Below are positions 32,038-40,400 of a stretch of 64,000 bases of DNA, piece by piece. This stretch comes from Streptomyces sp. YIM 130001. GTDB taxonomy: Bacteria; Actinomycetota; Actinomycetes; Streptomycetales; Streptomycetaceae. The stretch spans positions 186,001-250,000 of the forward strand of contig NZ_KZ984549.1 in the NCBI RefSeq assembly GCF_003574445.1, read 5' to 3'. Below the pieces are notes generated by a model. It was given only the letters and a program-made list of their open reading frames with translations. It was not told where the DNA came from and made no database searches. The translations under genes were made by a program, and so were the position numbers. Each line of letters opens with the position of its first letter. Position 1 is the first letter of the stretch.

Positions 32038-32409
32038 ATGCCCGTCGCCGACTACTGCCTGGTGGTCGTGGACTGCCCCGACCCCGCCGCACTCGCCGGT
32101 TTCTATGCCGCGGTGCTCGGCGGGGAGATCCAGCAGGACAGCGAGGACTGGTACGACCTCTACGCGCCGGGCGGCCACCGCATCGCCTTCCAGCGCGCCC
32201 CCGAACACCGCCCTCCCCGGTGGCCCCGCGGCGACGACAACTCCCAGCAGTTGCACCTCGACTTCCACGTCAAGGACATGGGCAGCGCCGAGACGCAGGT
32301 ACTCGCGCTGGGCGCCATGCCGCTGGACCTCGACGACCGCGACGGAGAGCGCGGCTTCCGGGTGTACGCGGACCCGGCGGGCCATCCGTTCTGCCTGTGC
32401 CGCGAGTGA
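32038..32409 (+). CDS. VOC-family protein (glyoxalase-like)
   Basis: The 123-residue protein, behind AAGGAGTCACC, has the VOC fold pattern CLVVVDCPDPAALAGFYAAVLGGEIQQDSEDWYDLYAPGGHRIAFQRAPE and LHLDFHVKDMGSAETQVLALGAMPLD. It ends with YADPAGHPFCLC, where HPFCLC replaces the metal-ligand glutamate of the glyoxalase group. It belongs to the glyoxalase-like group (DUF subfamily) common in Streptomyces. It diverges from the ArsR gene but is not part of its operon by orientation; shared control through the operator is possible. Confidence 0.85.
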   Translation: MPVADYCLVVVDCPDPAALAGFYAAVLGGEIQQDSEDWYDLYAPGGHRIAFQRAPEHRPPRWPRGDDNSQQLHLDFHVKDMGSAETQVLALGAMPLDLDDRDGERGFRVYADPAGHPFCLCRE

Positions 32410-32654
32410 CGGCCGACGGCCGGGCTCCGACCCGTCGCCCGAAGAAGCCGCGCGGCCCGAGGAGGCCGTGGGAGACAGTGCCGCACCCTCCCCGACCTCG
32501 GCCACGGCCTGTTGCTTTTCGTTCCGCAAGTTATCGTGAGCAACGGCCGGGCCCGGTCAGTACGGTTCACCATCCGCGACGCCGTCCGCCGGGCCCTGCG
32601 CCGCCGGCCCGGCGTCGTCCTGCGCCGGGTATCCGACGAAGGGACGGACCGTCC

Positions 32655-33854
32655 ATGACCCTCGACATCACAGCTCTTCGGGCTCATTTCCCCGCCCTGG
32701 AGTCCGGCATCGCGTTCTTCGACGGACCTGGCGGGACCCAGACCCCGCGCTCCGTCGTCGAGGCCATCGCCTCGACCATGACCGGCCCTCTCTCGAACCG
32801 CGGCACCATCAGCCCGTCGGAACTCAACGCCGAGGCAGCCGTGGCCGACTTCCGTGCCGCGTACGCCGACCTGCTCCACGTACCCGCCGCCGGCATCGTG
32901 CACGGACGCAGCGCCACCCAGCTCACCTATGACTTCGCACGACACCTGGCCAAGGACTGGCAGGCCGGCGACGAGATAGTCCTGAGCCGTCTCGACCACG
33001 ACTGCAATGTCCGGCCCTGGGTCCAGGCGGCCGAGCGCAGCGGAGTGACGGTGCGTTGGATCGACTTGGACAGCGAGACCACGGAGCTCCAACTCGACTC
33101 CTATGAAAGGGTGTTGTCCGCTCGGACGCGGCTGGTCGCTGTCACGGCCGCCTCCAACGTGCTGGGCACCATTCCGCCCGTCCGCGAGATCGCCGATCGC
33201 GCACATGCGGTGGGCGCCCTGGTCCACGTGGACGGTGTGCACTACGCCGCACATCGTCCGGTGGACGTACCGGCCCTGGGTGCGGATCTGTTCGTGTGCT
33301 CGCCGTACAAGTTCTTCGGTCCGCACTGCGGCGTGCTCGCGGCCGCACCCGAACTCCTCGAGACGGTGCACCCCGACAAGCTCCTGCCGTCCACCGACAC
33401 CGTGCCCGAGCGCTTCGAATTCGGCACGCTGCCGTACGAGATCCTCTCCGGTGCCACCGCCGCCGTGGACTTCCTCGCCACCCTCGCACCCCGCGCGGGC
33501 TCCACACGCAGGGAGCGGCTCACCCATTTCTTCGACGCTCTGCACACACACGAACGAGCCCTGCGCGGCGCCTTGGAGGCCGGACTCGGCGCCCTGGGTG
33601 ACGCCGTCACCGTCCACTCGAGGGCGGCCGACCGCACCCCGACCGTCCTCATGTCACTCGTCGGCCGTGACGCCCGTGAGGCCCAGCGCCACCTCGCCGC
33701 ACGGGATGTGGTCGCTCCCGCCGGGTCCTTCTACGCGTACGAACCTTTCACCGCACTGAAGTTGACGGATCCGGCGCTGCGTGTCGGCCTCGCGCCGTAC
33801 AACTCGGCCGACGATGTGGAGCGGCTGCTCGACGGTCTGGGGTCTTTCGTCTGA
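32655..33854 (+). CDS. Cysteine-desulfurase-like PLP enzyme (aminotransferase class V)
   Basis: The 399-residue protein is a fold-type I PLP enzyme of the NifS/Csd-like class V group: FFDGPGGTQTPRSVVEAIASTM at the N-terminus, DHDCNVRPWVQAAE in the cofactor region, VHVDGVHYAAHRPVDVPALGADLFVCSPYKFFGPHCG with the PLP lysine, and LPYEILSGATAAVDFL. The late active-site loop of true SufS enzymes, with its catalytic cysteine, is not evident, so sulfur transfer is uncertain. Streptomyces encodes many such 'cysteine desulfurase-like' proteins of unknown reaction. ATG 32655 opens the domain directly. It stands alone with about 245 bases of upstream non-coding sequence. Confidence 0.83.
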   Translation: MTLDITALRAHFPALESGIAFFDGPGGTQTPRSVVEAIASTMTGPLSNRGTISPSELNAEAAVADFRAAYADLLHVPAAGIVHGRSATQLTYDFARHLAKDWQAGDEIVLSRLDHDCNVRPWVQAAERSGVTVRWIDLDSETTELQLDSYERVLSARTRLVAVTAASNVLGTIPPVREIADRAHAVGALVHVDGVHYAAHRPVDVPALGADLFVCSPYKFFGPHCGVLAAAPELLETVHPDKLLPSTDTVPERFEFGTLPYEILSGATAAVDFLATLAPRAGSTRRERLTHFFDALHTHERALRGALEAGLGALGDAVTVHSRAADRTPTVLMSLVGRDAREAQRHLAARDVVAPAGSFYAYEPFTALKLTDPALRVGLAPYNSADDVERLLDGLGSFV

Positions 33855-33923
33855 GGCTCGGGTGCGCGTACGCGCGGGCGGGGCGGGCCCGTCGCGGGCC
33901 AGGTTTTCGCAAGTCAGGTGCGT

Positions 33924-35528
33924 TCAGATCGGCTCACCCTGCAGGTCGCCGTCGGGCGAGGATATCCACCCGGCGGGCAGTACGCCGTCGACCGGACCGC
34001 GCCTGACGCAGCGCCCGGCTTCGAAGAGCGCGGCCCGGTCCGTGAGCGCCCGTACGGCGGACAAGTCGTGGCTGATGAACAGCAGGGCCGTACCCGCAGG
34101 CGCCAACAACCCTGGCAGTGCGCCGAGTACGCGGCGGCGGGAGATCGTGTCCAGGGCCGACGTCACCTCGTCGCAGATCAGGAGGGACGGACGGGCCGTC
34201 AGAGCCCGTACCAGTGCACAGCGTTGAAGCTGGCCGCCGGAGAGCCGGCCGGGGGTGCGGTGGAGCAGTGTCTCGTCCAGGCCGAGCGCGCGGGCGGTCA
34301 CGACCGCCTCGGCGGTCGCGTCCTCGACGCCGAGCCCTCTCAACAACCTTGCCGTATCGGCCAGTTGGGCGTGGACCGGCCGGTGGTCCTCGAAGGAGTC
34401 GGCACTGCTCTGGTGTACGTATTGCACGAGGCGGCGCTCCGCGGGCGGGCGGCGGTCGATGCGGGCGGGGATCCTGCGGCCGTCGAACCGCACTTCGCCC
34501 GAGGTGGGCGGGGTCAGCCCGGCAAGCACCCGGGCGAAGGTGGTTTTGCCCGAGCCGGAGGCGCCTAGCAGCGCGGTCCTGCTGCCGGGAGGGAACGCCA
34601 TCGACACCGGGCCGGCCAGCGGATCGCCGGACCGGCGCCGCACGACGACCTCCTGGGCGACCACCTCCGAGCCGGACGCGGTGCCCCCTTCGGGATCCTC
34701 CAACTTCATTGATCTGTCCCCCAGTTCATGTTCCGCAGCCAACAGGTCCCTGGTGGCCCGCGGTCGCACACGCCGGTGCGGACGCTCGGTGGAGTCGCCG
34801 GAGCCGAGCACCTCGCCCGTCGGTCCCGAGTCCGCTGCCCGGCCGTGATCGAGGACGACGACACGGTCGGCCGTCGCGCGCACGAACGGCAGATCGTGGC
34901 TGAGGAGCAGCACTCCCGTGCCGTCGTCCGCGAGCGCCCGCACGGTGCGGGAGAGGTCGCGGGTGAGCAGCGGGTCGAGGCCGCTCGTCGGCTCGTCGAG
35001 CACCAGCAGACGTGCGCCCGTCACGAGGGCGGAGGCGAGTGCGAGGCGCTGCTGCTGGCCGCCGGAGAGCTGGTGCGGGAAACGTCGGCGTACCGCTGCC
35101 GGGTCCAGGCCGACGGCGTTCAGCGCCCGTTCCGCGGCGGCCTTGCGCGGCGCGCGTCCCGTGTGGCCGAGGGCGGCAAGTTCCGTCAGGGCACTGCCGT
35201 TTCGGCGCACGGGGTCGAGGACGGTCGCCGGGTGCTGAGGCAGGTGCGCGGCGCGGCCGGCGCGCCGCCGGGTTCGCGCGGCGGGCGTGAGACGCAGCAG
35301 ATCCGTGCCCTCTAGGCGGGCCTGTCCGTCCAGTTCGACGCCGCTGCGCGCGGCGCCGAGCACGGCGAGTCCCAGCGTGGTCTTGCCGCTGCCCGAGGGG
35401 CCTGCCACTGCGAGCACCACACCGGGCTCGACGGTGAGCGCGATGCGGTCCAGGAGGGGCCGCGGGGCACCGTCGGCGTGCGCGGAGATCTCGGGGACGT
35501 TCAGGAGTTGAGGAACGGGCGTGTTCAC
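33924..35528 (-). CDS. Family-5 ABC transporter ATPase, two ATPase domains fused
   Basis: The 534-residue protein is a fusion of two ATPase domains normally found as separate OppD- and OppF-like subunits. The first has GPSGSGKTT, LSGGQQQR, LLVLDEPTSGLD and LLLSHDL. The second (from about 290) has GASGSGKTT, LSGGQLQR, LLICDEVTSALD and LFISHDL. Both appear catalytically complete. The GTG start at 35528 overlaps the end of the permease gene (GTGA). It is the last gene of the four-gene operon downstream of the cobalamin riboswitch and energises uptake through the two permeases. Confidence 0.9.
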   Translation of the reverse strand: MNTPVPQLLNVPEISAHADGAPRPLLDRIALTVEPGVVLAVAGPSGSGKTTLGLAVLGAARSGVELDGQARLEGTDLLRLTPAARTRRRAGRAAHLPQHPATVLDPVRRNGSALTELAALGHTGRAPRKAAAERALNAVGLDPAAVRRRFPHQLSGGQQQRLALASALVTGARLLVLDEPTSGLDPLLTRDLSRTVRALADDGTGVLLLSHDLPFVRATADRVVVLDHGRAADSGPTGEVLGSGDSTERPHRRVRPRATRDLLAAEHELGDRSMKLEDPEGGTASGSEVVAQEVVVRRRSGDPLAGPVSMAFPPGSRTALLGASGSGKTTFARVLAGLTPPTSGEVRFDGRRIPARIDRRPPAERRLVQYVHQSSADSFEDHRPVHAQLADTARLLRGLGVEDATAEAVVTARALGLDETLLHRTPGRLSGGQLQRCALVRALTARPSLLICDEVTSALDTISRRRVLGALPGLLAPAGTALLFISHDLSAVRALTDRAALFEAGRCVRRGPVDGVLPAGWISSPDGDLQGEPI

Positions 35529-36349
35529 CGCGGCTCCCTCTGCCGGGCGAGGGCCCGGTCCACGAGGAGGTTGCCTCCGATGCACAGCGCCGTCAGCAGC
35601 CCGGCGGGTGCCAGCACCGCGGCGGGCTGGGTGAACAGCGCGTCGCTGTTCCGCTCGATGAGGACGGCCCAGTCCGGGGAGGAGTGGGGCAGTCCGAGGC
35701 CCAGGAAGTTCGCGGACGCCAGCAGATAGAGCACCACCGAGAACCGTCCGGCGAAGTCGGTCACCAGCGAAGCGGTCAACTGCCGCGCCAGGTGCCGGAG
35801 ATGGATGTACCCCCAGCCGTGCCCCTGCATCCGCAGCGCCTCGACGACCGTCCGAGTGCCGGGCGCGAGCGCGGCCGCACGGACCAGGCGCGCCACGGCC
35901 GGCACCTGGAGCAGTCCGGCGACCGTCACCAGCCAGTACCGGTCACGGTGTCCGGTGGCGGCCAACGTCATCAGGACCAGCAGCCCGGGAAAGGCGAGCA
36001 GCAGGTCAAGGGCGCGCATCACGCCCTCGTCGAAGGCTCGGCGCGGCCCCGCCGCGAGGAGGCCGAGCGGCACCCCAGCGACGGCACCGATCAGGAGCGC
36101 GCCCAGGGCACTGGCCAGGACCGAGGCGCCACCCTGCAGCACGAGGGCCAGTACGTCACGGCCCAGGACGTCGGTGCCGAGCGGGTGTCCCGCACCCGGC
36201 GGCCGGGACGGCAGCGCACCCGGTCCCGGTGTCGCGTCACCCGCCAGCCACGGGCCCAGGGCGGCAGCGGACACGGGTACGGCGAGGAGCAGCAGAGCGG
36301 CCCACGGGCGGCCCCGGCGCGCGGCGGCCATCGCCTGTGGTGCGGTCAT
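35525..36349 (-). CDS. Family-5 ABC transporter permease (DppC-like)
   Basis: The 274-residue integral membrane protein has the DppC/OppC motif region ALAPGTRTVVEALRMQGHGWGYIHLRHLARQL, which includes the EAA-type loop contacting the ATPase, and GTDVLGRDVLALVLQGG, the conserved GTDxxGRDxxSR-like stretch after the first helix. About six membrane segments are predicted. Its ATG overlaps the stop codon of the preceding permease (ATGA). It works with the neighbouring permease as a heterodimer. It belongs to the riboswitch-controlled operon. Confidence 0.9.
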   Translation of the reverse strand: MTAPQAMAAARRGRPWAALLLLAVPVSAAALGPWLAGDATPGPGALPSRPPGAGHPLGTDVLGRDVLALVLQGGASVLASALGALLIGAVAGVPLGLLAAGPRRAFDEGVMRALDLLLAFPGLLVLMTLAATGHRDRYWLVTVAGLLQVPAVARLVRAAALAPGTRTVVEALRMQGHGWGYIHLRHLARQLTASLVTDFAGRFSVVLYLLASANFLGLGLPHSSPDWAVLIERNSDALFTQPAAVLAPAGLLTALCIGGNLLVDRALARQREPR

Positions 36350-37293
36350 GCCATGACCTCCCGTCGCGGCGCGAGGCGGTGGGCGACGAGGTCGCCGAGG
36401 AGGTTCACGACCACGGCCGTGCCGGTGAACAGCAGGGCGTACGCCTGGACTTGAGGCAGATCGCGGTTCTCCACCGCCTCGACGAAGCCACCCCCGAGGC
36501 CGCGGAAGCCGAACACGGCCTCCACCAGTACCGCGCCGCCGAGCAGCCCTTCGACACACCGGGCGTACTGCTGGGCGGCGGGGCCCATGGCGTTCGGCAG
36601 GACATGGCGCAGTACGACGGTGCGTTCCCGCATGCCGAGCAGGCGCAGATGCCCGGCGACCGGCCCGTGCCGCTCCGCTGCCACGCCGACGCGGATCTGC
36701 CGTGCCAGATCACACAGATGACGGGCGGTCAGAACGGCGACGGGCAGGACGAGCACGCTGGGCTGCGCCTGCAGCGCAGCGGTGTCCATGCCGACGGCGG
36801 TGGCCGGCAGCAGCCCTGCGGCGAGCGACACGGAGGCGACGAGCAACAGGGCGAGCACGAACTCCGGTACGGCATGGAGCAGTACGGCCGTGGCGTTCAG
36901 CACCCTGTCCATGCGGCTGCCCTCCCGTAGACCGCAGGCGGTGCCGAGCAGCGGTGCGAGCAAGGTGACCAGGGCCAGCGCCGGTACGCCGAGGAGCAGG
37001 GTGGCCCCGACGCGGCGCGCCATGTCGTCGCCGACGGGCAGTCCGGTCGTGAGTGACGTGCCGAGGTCTCCGCCGGCCAGGCCGGCCAGCCAGTGCACGA
37101 AGCGACTCAGCGCAGGCTCGTCCAGGCCCAACTGACTTCTCAGTGCTGCTACTTGCTCCGGGGTTCCGTGTTCGCCGCGGAGCACGTCCGCCGTGTCACC
37201 GGGGAGCAGCGTCCCCACGGCGAACACCGCGACCAGCACCACCAGGCACTGGACGACGGCGAGCAGTGTGCGCCGCAGGACGTACCCGCGCAC
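36346..37293 (-). CDS. Family-5 ABC transporter permease (DppB-like)
   Basis: The 315-residue DppB-type permease has the classic N-terminal RGYVLRRTLLAVVQCLVVLVAVFAVGTLLPGD and the periplasmic loop EQVAALRSQLGLDEPALSRFVHWLAGLAGGDLGTSLTTGLPV. The EAA-like loop lies in LRLLGMRERTVVLRHVLPNAMGP, and GFRGLGGGFVEAVENRDLPQVQAYALL closes the conserved core. The GTG start at 37293 is one base past the substrate-binding protein's stop codon (TGACGTG). It is part of the same operon, second from the riboswitch side. Confidence 0.91.
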   Translation of the reverse strand: MRGYVLRRTLLAVVQCLVVLVAVFAVGTLLPGDTADVLRGEHGTPEQVAALRSQLGLDEPALSRFVHWLAGLAGGDLGTSLTTGLPVGDDMARRVGATLLLGVPALALVTLLAPLLGTACGLREGSRMDRVLNATAVLLHAVPEFVLALLLVASVSLAAGLLPATAVGMDTAALQAQPSVLVLPVAVLTARHLCDLARQIRVGVAAERHGPVAGHLRLLGMRERTVVLRHVLPNAMGPAAQQYARCVEGLLGGAVLVEAVFGFRGLGGGFVEAVENRDLPQVQAYALLFTGTAVVVNLLGDLVAHRLAPRREVMA

Positions 37294-37294
37294 G

Positions 37295-38854
37295 TCAGGA
37301 GATACGGACCCGGTCGAAGCGGGCCCAGTCGTGCGAGTTCGGCGGTGCGGCACGCAGTCCGCGCACGGAGGAGCCGACGGCGTCGACGGCATCGGAGAAC
37401 GCCCAGACGAGCAGACCCGACTCGTCCCGGGCGATCTTCTGCGCGCGGGCGAGCAGGGCCAGGCGTTCCTGCTCGTCACGGGTGGTGCGCGCACGGTCCA
37501 GGAGCTTGTCGAACTTCTCCGAGACGTATTCGGTCTGGTTCCGGGCGGCTCCCCCGCGGACCCGCTGCTGCAGGAAGTCGGAGACGGGCAGCGTGGAGGT
37601 GGTGTTGAAGGCTGCGACGCCCTTCGTCTCGATCTCGCTGAAGTAGGTACTGGAGGCTCGGGTGTTGGCCGTCACCTTCAGACCCACCTCCTTGAGTTGA
37701 CGTGCCATCAGGTCGGCGGCGGGCTGCCATGCGGCGTCCACCGAACTGGTCTGGATGGTGATGTGCAGGCCTTCGGCACCGGCCTGTTTCACCAGTTTCC
37801 GAGCCTGCGCGAGATCGCGTTCGCGGGCTTCGAGACCGTCCGGATAGCCGCGCAGCCCCATGCCGAACAGGTCGTTGCCCGGCTCGCCGTGTCCGGCCAG
37901 TGCGATCCTCACCAACGCCTCGCGGTCGATACCCAGTTGGACGGCCCGTATCAGCCGCGGATCGTCGAAGGGCTTGCGTCCGGTGCGCAGCAGCAACTGC
38001 TGGGCGGTGGCTCGCTTCGAGGTCAGCAGCCGGGCAGACTTGTCCTTCTCGAGGCGCTCGACGGAAGCCCCGGCCATGTCGGCGGCGTAGTGCACCTGCC
38101 CGGACAGCAGGGCGTTGAGCCTCGCCGACTCCTCGTTCGCGGGGACGATCTCCAGCTCGGCGATGCGCGGCGCACCGTCCCAGTGGTCCGCCCACGCCCG
38201 GTAGCGGGCGGTGCCGCCGGGGGTGAACGACACGTAGGTGAAGGGCCCGGAGCCGACCGGTTCGCGGAAGTCCGTCGTCCCGTCCGGGATGATCTCGGTG
38301 CCGGGACCGGCGAACACGGTGGGGAACTCGAAGTTGGGCGCCTTCAGTACGAAGACGACGGACCGCTTCCCGTCCGCCTTGCTCGCGTCGAAGTCGACTG
38401 CGGAGAGCAGCACTTGGGAGGGCGATCCGGTGTCCGGGTCGGCGGCGCGCCGGTAGCTGTACAGCACGTCCTCGGCGGTGACCGGGCCCCCGTCGTGGAA
38501 CTGCGCCTTGCGCAGGCGTACGCGCCACCGGGTGCCGGAGGCGTCGCTCTCCCAGGACTCCGCGAGCCGCTTGCGCACCGACATGTCGTCGGCGTAGGTG
38601 CCGAGGGTGTCGTAGAGGGCTTTGGCCCGCGCCTGGTCGACGAAGTTCGGCGCGACGTGCGGGTCGAGGGTCTCCTGCGAGCCACCGGAGGTGAACGCGG
38701 CGCGGAACCTGTCGCCCTCTCCCCCGTCGCCGGTGTCGCCGCCGCACCCGCCGAGCAGGCCTGTCGAGGTGAGGGCCAGAGCGCCGCCGGCGGCCAGCAC
38801 CCCTCTTCTGGTGGGTTCGGGGCGGTCGAACTCCGTCCGGGCACGCGTCGCCAC
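37295..38854 (-). CDS. Family-5 ABC transporter substrate-binding lipoprotein
   Basis: The 519-residue protein starts at GTG 38854 with GGAGAGG just upstream. It has a Tat-type head (RPEPTRRGVLAAGGALALTSTGLLGGC) with a lipobox cysteine near residue 37. The rest is a DppA/OppA/NikA-type binding protein: GSQETLDPHVAPNFVDQARAKALYDTLGTY, FHDGGPVTAEDVLYSYRRAADP, and GTGSG-like loops such as VGSGPFTYVSFTPGG. The cobalamin riboswitch before the operon suggests a ligand tied to cobalt or corrinoid supply, such as a cobalt or nickel chelate. Peptide uptake is an alternative, and ligand residues cannot be assigned from sequence. Confidence 0.9.
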   Translation of the reverse strand: MATRARTEFDRPEPTRRGVLAAGGALALTSTGLLGGCGGDTGDGGEGDRFRAAFTSGGSQETLDPHVAPNFVDQARAKALYDTLGTYADDMSVRKRLAESWESDASGTRWRVRLRKAQFHDGGPVTAEDVLYSYRRAADPDTGSPSQVLLSAVDFDASKADGKRSVVFVLKAPNFEFPTVFAGPGTEIIPDGTTDFREPVGSGPFTYVSFTPGGTARYRAWADHWDGAPRIAELEIVPANEESARLNALLSGQVHYAADMAGASVERLEKDKSARLLTSKRATAQQLLLRTGRKPFDDPRLIRAVQLGIDREALVRIALAGHGEPGNDLFGMGLRGYPDGLEARERDLAQARKLVKQAGAEGLHITIQTSSVDAAWQPAADLMARQLKEVGLKVTANTRASSTYFSEIETKGVAAFNTTSTLPVSDFLQQRVRGGAARNQTEYVSEKFDKLLDRARTTRDEQERLALLARAQKIARDESGLLVWAFSDAVDAVGSSVRGLRAAPPNSHDWARFDRVRIS

Positions 38855-38896
38855 GGTCGATCCTCTCCGGGGTTTCCTCGCCCCTGACGTCGGACC

Positions 38897-39045
38897 GGCG
38901 ACGGGTCAGTCTCCTGGCTCCCGGATCATCGCTCGCCGCCGCCTTCCCGTCCGCAGCTGCGGACAGTGGCACGCCGGAGGGTCGCTTCCCGGTCACAGTG
39001 GCGGGACCGCGTCGGATTCACACCGACTTCCTGGTCCCCGTCGCC
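38897..39045 (-). promoter_or_regulatory. Cobalamin (AdoCbl) riboswitch
   Basis: On the minus strand the RNA closes with P1 pairing GGCGACGGG (39045-39037) to CCCGTCGCC (38905-38897), exactly complementary. Inside are GGAAGTCGGTGTGAATCCGA (the conserved P3 region), CCGCCACTGTGA, a second GCCACTG and the B12 box GAGCCAGGAGACTGACC (ending at 38903). All hallmarks of the family are in order. The element is 42 bases upstream of the binding-protein start, so translational or transcriptional shut-off by cobalamin is expected. Confidence 0.92.
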
Positions 39046-39281
39046 TCGTGCGCACATTGTGGCGTACGGGGTGGGGACGCCCGGGCGCGGGGCCGCCGGG
39101 GTACGGGTGGGCCGCGCCATGGTGGCACTTCCCAGCCCACGTACGGTGTTGCACTTGCCAGGGCTCTTCTCGAAGTCGGCTCATATGCGCCATGTGCATC
39201 CGCCATTTCTCCTGGCATCCTCGATCTCGGCAGCGTGACGTACCGGCCGGGCGGACGCCGTCCGCGACGAAGGGGGCGAGG
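39046..39281. other. Upstream region of riboswitch operon and Moco-domain gene
   Basis: About 235 bases between the riboswitch and the plus-strand Moco-domain gene hold the two divergent promoters. A minus-strand -10-like CACAAT lies near 39056, but no convincing -35 was found. No ORF is supported. Confidence 0.35.
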
Positions 39282-39713
39282 ATGAGCCGACTCGTGGTGA
39301 TGGGCACGGTCGACCAGCAGGTGCGGCTGACGGTCGCGGACCTCCGCCACCGATGGCCCGCACGGGAGGCGGCCGTGACCTTCCACTGCGCGACCAGCGG
39401 TCCGCGGCACCACACCTTCCGGGGTCCGCTGCTGCGTGAGGTGATCGCGGCGGCCGGACCGGGATTCGACGCGTCCGGACGCAGGAACCGCTCCCGCTTC
39501 CTCCTCCAGGTCACGGGCGAGGACGGGCACGGCACCGTACTGTCCTGGGCCGAGATCGACGAGGACTTCGGGAACGCGCCCGTACTACTGGCCACGGAGC
39601 TCGACGGACGGGAACTCGACGCCCAGGGCAGCCAGTTGGTGGTTCCCACCGACCGCTGCGGGGCGCGCTACGTCAGCGGCATCAGACGGATCACGCTCGG
39701 CACCGCGCGCTGA
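39282..39713 (+). CDS. Small molybdopterin-dependent (sulfite-oxidase-fold) domain protein
   Basis: The 143-residue protein starts at ATG 39282 behind GGGGGCGAGG. It has the compact oxidoreductase molybdopterin-binding pattern: an N-terminal TVADLRHRWPAREAAVTFHCATSGPRHHTFRGPLLREVIAAAGPG, where the cysteine of FHC is at the position of the molybdenum ligand, and a C-terminal SQLVVPTDRCGARYVSGIRRITL. It lacks the other domains of sulfite oxidase and has no signal peptide. Its position just before the molybdate genes supports a link with molybdenum. It could be a stand-alone reductase component or a non-catalytic relative. Confidence 0.75.
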   Translation: MSRLVVMGTVDQQVRLTVADLRHRWPAREAAVTFHCATSGPRHHTFRGPLLREVIAAAGPGFDASGRRNRSRFLLQVTGEDGHGTVLSWAEIDEDFGNAPVLLATELDGRELDAQGSQLVVPTDRCGARYVSGIRRITLGTAR

Positions 39714-39721
39714 ACGATCCG

Positions 39722-39760
39722 GACTTCCCACCGCCGAGCCCGGAAGTCTTGGTGAATCCT
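39722..39760 (+). terminator. Weak terminator after the Moco-domain gene
   Basis: GACTTCC pairs with GGAAGTC around a 12-base loop, starting eight to ten bases after the stop codon. The arms are short, so efficiency is uncertain. Confidence 0.4.
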
Positions 39761-39801
39761 CCATAGCGCCCAGCACCTGCGCCGGAGAATCCTCCGGAGA
39801 G

Positions 39802-39831
39802 TTGTAAATGCCAGGAAAACACGCCTACCGT
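39802..39831 (+). promoter_or_regulatory. Promoter of the molybdate operon regulator (leaderless)
   Basis: TTGTAA (39802-39807) and TACCGT (39826-39831) are 18 bases apart. The ATG at 39839 lies eight bases past the -10, with no ribosome site, which suggests a leaderless message. An inverted repeat CCGGAG-AATC-CTCCGG (39782-39797) just upstream is an operator candidate. Confidence 0.5.
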
Positions 39832-39838
39832 GTCGCAC

Positions 39839-40237
39839 ATGCAGTCCTACACAATCGGTCAGGCCGCCCGGCTGCTGGGCGTCAGCCCCGACACCGCGCG
39901 GCGCTGGGCCGATGCCGGGCGGGTCAAGACGCACCGCGACGACAGCGGCCGTCGGCTGATCGACGGCCGTGATCTGGCCGCCTTTTCCATCGAGGTCGGC
40001 CGGACCGGCAACACCGAGGAGGAGGACGCCTCCTACACCTCGGCCCGGAACGCCTTCCCGGGCATCGTCACCGCCGTCAAGCTCGGCGACGTCGCCGCCC
40101 AGGTGGAGATCCAGGCGGGCCCGCACCGTCTGGTGTCCCTGCTGACCCGCGAGGCCGTCGAGGAGCTCGGTCTCGAGGTCGGCATGCAGGCCACCGCCCG
40201 GGTGAAGTCGACCAACGTGCACATCGACCGCACCTGA
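39839..40237 (+). CDS. MerR-like HTH/TOBE (Mop) molybdate-responsive protein
   Basis: The 132-residue protein has an excisionase/MerR-type HTH (YTIGQAARLLGVSPDTARRWADAGRVKTHRDDSGRRLIDGRDLAAF, residues 3-48) and a C-terminal Mop/TOBE domain (SARNAFPGIVTAVKLGDVAAQVEIQAGPHRLVSLLTREAVEELGLEVGMQATARVKSTNVHI). The Mop domain binds molybdate or tungstate oxyanions. It is followed by modA and the ModB-ModC fusion, so molybdate-responsive control of this transport operon is likely. The ATG at 39839 is favoured by the leaderless promoter; a GTG three codons upstream is also in frame. Confidence 0.88.
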   Translation: MQSYTIGQAARLLGVSPDTARRWADAGRVKTHRDDSGRRLIDGRDLAAFSIEVGRTGNTEEEDASYTSARNAFPGIVTAVKLGDVAAQVEIQAGPHRLVSLLTREAVEELGLEVGMQATARVKSTNVHIDRT

Positions 40238-40400
40238 GCGACCGATCTCACCAGGGGCCCGCACCACCCGCCCGCTCGTCTCCACCACCGGGTGATGCGC
40301 CCCGCAGCCCCACCGCGTACCCACCGCGCAGGCTCCACCGTCCCGTACGCCCGCGCTTCCGCTCACCGGCGACACCGCCGTCTGCAGTCAGAGGAGCCCC

